Under the pieces are notes generated by a model. That model saw nothing but the letters and a program-made list of their open reading frames with translations, ran no database searches and was not told where the DNA came from. Both the position numbers and the translations under genes were made by a program. From JALZKA01 sp963725035 (lineage in GTDB: Bacteria; Actinomycetota; Thermoleophilia; Solirubrobacterales; 70-9), in assembly GCA_963725035.1 (NCBI GenBank), contig CAVRWX010000011.1, positions 186,001-250,000 on the forward strand: DNA of 64,000 bases, given 5' to 3'. How positions within the stretch are numbered: position 1 is the stretch's first letter; the number at the start of each line of letters is the position of its first letter. This document shows positions 60,644 to 64,000 of this stretch, piece by piece.

Positions 60644-61333
60644 ATGATCAGGGCAGAGCTCGAGCGGCTCCGCAACTCCGAACGCGCGAAGTTCATGGCC
60701 CCCTACCTCGGCGTCGTGCCGGGCGGCTATGGGGAGGAGGACGTGCTTCTGGGCATACCCGTGCCGGAACAGCGGAAGGTCGCTCGGGCCAACCGCGACG
60801 TGCCGCTTGACGTATGCATGGAGCTCCTGCGAAGCGAGGTCCACGAGCACCGCTTCGTCGCCCTCGTGATTCTCCGGCACCGGTTCGACCGGGCCGAGGA
60901 GTCTGAGCGGGAGGTGATCGCGGACCTCTATCTGGAGCATCGCGCGGGCGTGAACAACTGGGACCTCGTTGATGGCTCGGCTCCTTATCTCCTGTGCGAT
61001 CGTGTGCAGGAAGCGCCCCGCGAGCTGATCGACCCGCTCTTGGCCTCGCCTGTGGTCTGGGACCGCAGGATCGGAATGCTGTCCACGTTCTCCCTTATCA
61101 AGGCGGGCGAGTTCGATGAGACGCTCCGCGCAGCCGCCCTGCTCCTCGGTGATGAGCACGACCTGATGCACAAGGCGACGGGCTGGATGCTCCGCGAGGT
61201 GGGAAAGCGCGATATCTCGGCGCTCCGCGGATTTCTCTCCGATCACGCGGGGGAGATGCCTCGCACGGCTCTCCGCTATGCCATCGAGAAGATGCCCAAG
61301 GACGAGCGCGCGCGATGGATGATGGCCGGGTGA
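60644..61333 (+). CDS. AlkD-like DNA alkylation repair protein
   Basis: HEAT-repeat-like helical DNA glycosylase family, 229 residues, predicted to remove N3/N7-alkylpurines. Motifs: GGYGEEDVLLGIPVPEQRKV, NNWDLVDGSAP, whose W-x3-D matches the Trp/Asp pair of AlkD, RRIGMLSTF, and HKATGWMLREVGKRD. ATG 60644 lies 20 bp after the cysM stop; co-transcription is likely. It overlaps the next gene as GTGA. Confidence 0.85.
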   Translation: MIRAELERLRNSERAKFMAPYLGVVPGGYGEEDVLLGIPVPEQRKVARANRDVPLDVCMELLRSEVHEHRFVALVILRHRFDRAEESEREVIADLYLEHRAGVNNWDLVDGSAPYLLCDRVQEAPRELIDPLLASPVVWDRRIGMLSTFSLIKAGEFDETLRAAALLLGDEHDLMHKATGWMLREVGKRDISALRGFLSDHAGEMPRTALRYAIEKMPKDERARWMMAG

Positions 61334-62133
61334 ACGCCTCCGACGCGCTGTCCCGTGCTTCGGACAGGGTCCGCGAGATCGCGAGCGATTGGGAGCCCCC
61401 GGACTTCGGGCACGTGCCCGACGCCGACGCCGCGATATTCCTGTGCGCTGTCGACCACAAGACGGGCTACTCCGAAGCCCACGAGGTCGATGGTGAGGGC
61501 CCCTACGAGGGCTCGGAGCTCATGTGGATGCTCGGCCTGAAGGCTGCCGCAGACGAGCCGGGCGTTCTCACCTCCAGGCACCTTCGCTACGTGAGCGCCG
61601 GCGACGTCGCGGAGTGGTTTCGCGCAGATTCCGAGCCGATCGGCGACCCCGAACGGCGCGCCGCCCTGTGGCGCGATCTCGCCTCGGGCCTCGAGCGCGA
61701 CTACGGCGGCTCCGCGCTCGAGCTCCTCGCTGGGGCCGGTGGCCGGCTGACCGGCGCCGACGGCCTGCTCGAGCGGCTTCGCGCATATCGCGCCTACTCC
61801 GACCCGTTGGCGAAGAAGGCATTCCTGTTCGCGAAGGTCGCGGAACGGCGCGGCTGGTTCCACGTCCTGGACCCCGGGGCATGGGAGGTCTCGGCCGACA
61901 ACGTCCTCATGCGGCTCGCGCTTCGCTCGGGTCTGGTCAGCCCCGGCCCGCTGGACGACGTTCGCGCCGCCACTCGCGTGGCGTTCAAGGAGCTCGCGGC
62001 CAAGACCGAGATCAGCCCGCCCGTCCTGGACGACATGCTCTGGGAGTTCGGTCGCCGCAATCCGGATCTGCTCGGAAGCGCGGCGGGCGATCTGGCCGAG
62101 CCTCCGCGCGATCCGGCGAGCACCTGGTACTAG
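61330..62133 (+). CDS. Conserved hypothetical protein, possible HhH-GPD-like DNA glycosylase
   Basis: About 267 residues, helical. It is not securely recognised. The segment SDPLAKKAFLFAKVAERRGW, then DNVLMRLALRSGLVSPGPLD and LDDMLWEFGRRNPDLL, has the look of archaeal-type AGOG/HhH-GPD base-excision enzymes, and the AlkD-like neighbour fits DNA repair. No Fe-S cysteines or clear catalytic Lys/Asp pair can be assigned. GTG 61330 overlaps the AlkD stop (GTGA); ATG 61315 is an alternative start. Confidence 0.5.
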   Translation: MNASDALSRASDRVREIASDWEPPDFGHVPDADAAIFLCAVDHKTGYSEAHEVDGEGPYEGSELMWMLGLKAAADEPGVLTSRHLRYVSAGDVAEWFRADSEPIGDPERRAALWRDLASGLERDYGGSALELLAGAGGRLTGADGLLERLRAYRAYSDPLAKKAFLFAKVAERRGWFHVLDPGAWEVSADNVLMRLALRSGLVSPGPLDDVRAATRVAFKELAAKTEISPPVLDDMLWEFGRRNPDLLGSAAGDLAEPPRDPASTWY

Positions 62134-62142
62134 AGGTCCGGC

Positions 62143-62577
62143 TCAGGACGTCGAGAGCGTGGGCGGCGGGCGCTCGGCGAAGAAGAAGAACCAGACCGCC
62201 ATCGCAACGACGGCCACCGCGAGTGACCCCACCAGGAGCGGCTCGAGCGGGCCGCGAATGATGCGCGGCTCCTCGTCCTCCGGAGCCTCCTCGATCTCGC
62301 GCATGAGGCGAGGCATCGTGATCCGCATGTGAAGTCGGTTGAGCCAGAACAGGCCGCGCGCCCAGAGGATGATCGCGAGCGGGACCCCGATCACGGAGAG
62401 CATGATGTGCTGCGCCTGGTCGGACGTGATCTTGCCCGCGATCCAGAGCCAGGCTGCGGGCACGCCGACCCACATGGCGAAGCTCCCCGCCGCCATCAGG
62501 ATCCACAGGAACGCGGCGGCCATGCGGTCGCCCGTTGAGAGGTCCCGGCTTCTGTTTACCGCCTCGACGAAGGACAT
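62143..62577 (-). CDS. Three-helix membrane protein of unknown function
   Basis: 144 residues: two N-terminal helices (FLWILMAAGSFAMWVGVPAA and IMLSVIGVPLAIILWARGLF), a cytosolic Arg/Glu-rich middle (MREIEEAPEDEEPRII) and a C-terminal helix (LLVGSLAVAVVAMAVWFFFF). No family is recognised. It converges on the hypothetical gene at 62133 and diverges from mec with a 23-bp gap. Confidence 0.7.
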   Translation of the reverse strand: MSFVEAVNRSRDLSTGDRMAAAFLWILMAAGSFAMWVGVPAAWLWIAGKITSDQAQHIMLSVIGVPLAIILWARGLFWLNRLHMRITMPRLMREIEEAPEDEEPRIIRGPLEPLLVGSLAVAVVAMAVWFFFFAERPPPTLSTS

Positions 62578-62600
62578 CTTCCCACGGCTAGCCTCGTAGC

Positions 62601-62999
62601 GTGAAGATCGCCCAGAACCTGCTTGACGAGGTCATCGCCCACGCGCTTGAGGACCGCCCGAATGAGTGTTGCGGGATGGTCTCGGGCTCGGACGGCGTCG
62701 CAACCGAGGTCTTCCGGGGCTTCAACGAGCTGGCCAGTCCGTTCTCGTTCAAGATCGAGACGAACGACATGCTCAGGATCTACAACACGATCGAGGACCG
62801 CGGCGAAGACCTGCTGGCGATCTACCACTCCCACACGAAGAGCGCCGCCGAGCCCTCTCAGCAGGACCGAAACCAGGCCGAGCTTTGGCCAGACCCGGTC
62901 TGGGTCATCGTCTCCCTTGCCGATCCCGACAACCCAGTCGTCCGCGGCTGGGACATGCGCAACGGCAAGGTCGCTGAGGTCGAGATCGAGATCGGCTGA
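62601..62999 (+). CDS. mec: Mec+ (CysO-cysteine hydrolase), JAMM/M67 zinc peptidase
   Basis: JAMM metallopeptidase of 132 residues. Active-site set: Glu22 (PNECCG), His76 and His78 (IYHSHTKSA), Ser86 and Asp89 (EPSQQD), giving the H-x-H-x7-S-x2-D motif. In mycobacteria Mec+ cuts cysteine from the C terminus of CysO after CysM has attached it. GTG 62601 is 6 bp after TAGCCT, a leaderless start. Because the CysO in this window ends in an extra Arg, the same enzyme may also trim the carrier. Confidence 0.9.
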   Translation: MKIAQNLLDEVIAHALEDRPNECCGMVSGSDGVATEVFRGFNELASPFSFKIETNDMLRIYNTIEDRGEDLLAIYHSHTKSAAEPSQQDRNQAELWPDPVWVIVSLADPDNPVVRGWDMRNGKVAEVEIEIG

Positions 63000-63166
63000 C
63001 CGGCGCGCGGCAGGACGGTCGGCGTTGCCGGGGCCGATGCGGCGCCGCGTCGGCCGCTAGAAGGGGCACTAAAGGGGGAGGGATCGGTGCTCCGGCCGGT
63101 CGCCCTCGCCGAGAGCGGTAGAAATCGCGCATACCGCGATTAAGGCCTCATTCGGCGCGCCGGGTT

Positions 63167-63217
63167 CGCCGAGAGGTGGAATTTCCACGATATGCGTGGG
63201 AATTCCTACTTTCGGCG
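63167..63217. repeat. Palindromic intergenic repeat, copy 3
   Basis: Outer arms CGCCGA (63167-63172) and TTCGGCG (63211-63217), inner arms GTGGAATTTCCACGATA and GTGGGAATTCCTAC. Same orientation as copies 1 and 2 and again between convergent genes. Confidence 0.85.
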
Positions 63218-63367
63218 CTGCGGCCGAGGGGGCTTGCGAAGTTGCGTCGTACATAGCGACGAAAGTTCGCCAGACCCCCGCGTCAGCCTCCACGCCTCCG
63301 GCCCTTCCTCCTTGGGTGCCCACACAGACGTCTCGCACCACGCGACGGCTCTGCCTAGCGCGCGCTA

Positions 63368-63427
63368 CGGCCTCGCACCACAGCGAGCGACAGCGCCCAG
63401 CATCGGCCTCGCACCACAGCGAGCGAC
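63368..63427. repeat. 24-bp direct repeat pair, 36-bp period
   Basis: The sequence starting CGGCCTCGCACC and ending CAGCGAGCGAC is present without mismatch at 63368-63391 and 63404-63427. A partial third unit (TCTCGCACCACGCGAC) begins near 63331. No genes are formed by it. Confidence 0.75.
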
Positions 63428-63435
63428 CCCTCAGC

Positions 63436-64000
63436 TCACCAGTGCAGCTCTTCCAACGCGTCCGGTGAGCCGGCGCGAGGGACTTCCTCGCGGAGGTAGC
63501 GGCGCCACTCGAGCCCCACGTCGTGCGCTGACTCGCCAAAGGCGATCTGGATTGCTCTCTCCGGCCCGTCGCGCCGTGTCCTCGAGATCAGCAGGCTGCA
63601 CGCGTCGCGACCGCGTTGGCGCTCGAGGAGATCGAAGACGGTGCCACCCAGGATGATCGCGTCCCGCCCCGACGGCGGAAACGTGGGCGGCTGGCCCGCG
63701 CGAAGCCGTGTTTGGACCGCGGGGCGGAATACCGGGACCTGGCCCGCGAAGTACTGCGCGCCGCCCTCGACCAGCCACGACCAGCGCAGGTAGCGCGAGA
63801 ACCGCCGGACGCCCCACGGTGGCGGCAGGCTGGAGTTGTTGGCGCCGATCACGATCTGCGCGTAGAGGCGCTCAGCGGTGCCGCGGAGCGCGGCCAGCGA
63901 GTCCTCGCCGGCCGCGCGCCGGTCGAGGTAGTCATCGTTCAGCACGTGGAGCTCGCGCGCCATCGCCCAGCCGGCAAGGTAGCGGCGGCCTGCCGGAGCG
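63436..64000 (-). CDS. Peptidase-MA-like (gluzincin-type) domain protein, 5' truncated by window edge
   Basis: The frame is open through base 64000, so the start lies beyond the window. The visible 188 residues include RYLRWSWLVEGGAQYFAGQV, the W-x-x-E-G-x-A-x-Y-F signature that follows the HExxH helix in gluzincin peptidases, and a helical end (LEWRRYLREEVPRAGS). The zinc-binding HExxH should be near or beyond the right edge; RELHVL close to the edge is not a full motif. Peptidase activity is therefore inferred, not shown. Confidence 0.6.
   Translation of the reverse strand, partial: APAGRRYLAGWAMARELHVLNDDYLDRRAAGEDSLAALRGTAERLYAQIVIGANNSSLPPPWGVRRFSRYLRWSWLVEGGAQYFAGQVPVFRPAVQTRLRAGQPPTFPPSGRDAIILGGTVFDLLERQRGRDACSLLISRTRRDGPERAIQIAFGESAHDVGLEWRRYLREEVPRAGSPDALEELHW

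Larger units (their letters stand above)
63000..63435. other. Intergenic stretch without a gene, rich in repeats
   Basis: 436 bp between the convergent mec and peptidase genes. It holds palindromic repeat copy 3 (63167-63217) and the 24-bp direct repeat pair (63368-63427). Open frames here are short or repeat-derived (for example RSLWCEA repeated on the minus strand). Nothing else is recognised. Confidence 0.7.

Noticed and set aside
63368..63427. Possible CRISPR array
   Set aside because: Two full units with a 12-bp spacer are too few and too closely spaced, and no cas genes are present.
1..64000. tRNA, rRNA or known riboswitch
   Set aside because: No cloverleaf with a GTTCRANNC arm and matching acceptor stem, no rRNA signature and no recognisable riboswitch core was seen by eye; a covariance-model search would be decisive.

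Overview
The window is a GC-rich chromosomal segment of an actinobacterium-like organism, most plausibly a Thermoleophilia-type lineage (inference from gene content and style). The supporting features are a SUF cluster with an Rrf2 regulator, a WS/DGAT acyltransferase, a CysO-CysM-Mec+ cysteine route, a YcnI/CopC-CopD copper cluster, GTGA/ATGA start-stop overlaps, and many starts preceded at 6-9 nt by a TANNNT box (leaderless genes). No tRNA, rRNA, CRISPR array, phage or intact insertion sequence was seen.

Layout. 0-3.6 kb: end of a trypsin-like protease, an APC permease and a DHA2-type drug exporter. 3.6-10.8 kb: a minus-strand unit addB-like, addA-like, gamma-glutamylcyclotransferase-like. 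11-14.2 kb: small hypothetical genes, a DUF3105 lipoprotein, a HAD hydrolase and FxsA. 14.35-17.26 kb: a decayed block (alpha/beta hydrolase, LuxR/TPR regulator, ECF41 sigma factor with its carboxymuconolactone decarboxylase and promoter relic) lying between the two ends of a broken DUF59 gene. 17.3-22.5 kb: arylsulfotransferase, EamA-like transporter, WS/DGAT and an M28 peptidase. 22.5-26 kb: copper cluster. 26-29.2 kb: ispH, a GHMP kinase and a cysteine-less thioredoxin-like protein. 29.3-34.3 kb: a heme-oxygenase-fold diiron candidate, a membrane cluster (two microproteins, a cupredoxin-like protein, a large polytopic protein), a cupin, an APH-like kinase and a zinc ribbon. 34.2-45.3 kb: SUF genes (sufD, sufB, Rieske ferredoxin, sufU, sufS, sufC, rrf2) interleaved with a beta-helix protein and a GMC oxidoreductase. 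45.4-49.2 kb: NarL-type two-component pair, HtpX and a DUF2269-like membrane protein. 49.3-50.8 kb: MoeZ-like E1 and a CysO-like carrier. 50.8-53.4 kb: polar amino-acid ABC transporter. 53.5-58.9 kb: secreted M14 peptidase and a secreted beta-helix/Ig protein. 59-64 kb: TetR, CysM, AlkD-like, an unknown protein, Mec+ and a truncated peptidase.

How genes work together. MoeZ-like (activation/sulfuration), CysO (sulfur carrier), CysM (cysteine synthase) and Mec+ (release of cysteine) form a complete pathway spread over 13 kb; the carrier ends Gly-Gly-Arg rather than Gly-Gly. The two SUF transcription units (rrf2-sufC-sufS and Rieske-sufB-sufD) carry similar 25-bp sites with IscR type-1-like geometry, suggesting one Fe-S-sensing regulon. 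The copper genes form one minus-strand operon.

Cautions. About fifteen otherwise well-preserved genes carry one or two single-base frame breaks spread over the window, which fits residual assembly indels better than that many independent pseudogenes; they are listed as frameshifted CDS. The 14.6-17.2 kb block is far more damaged and looks like genuine decay. Three copies of an approximately 50-bp palindrome sit between convergent gene pairs, and two other short palindrome families occur between genes.
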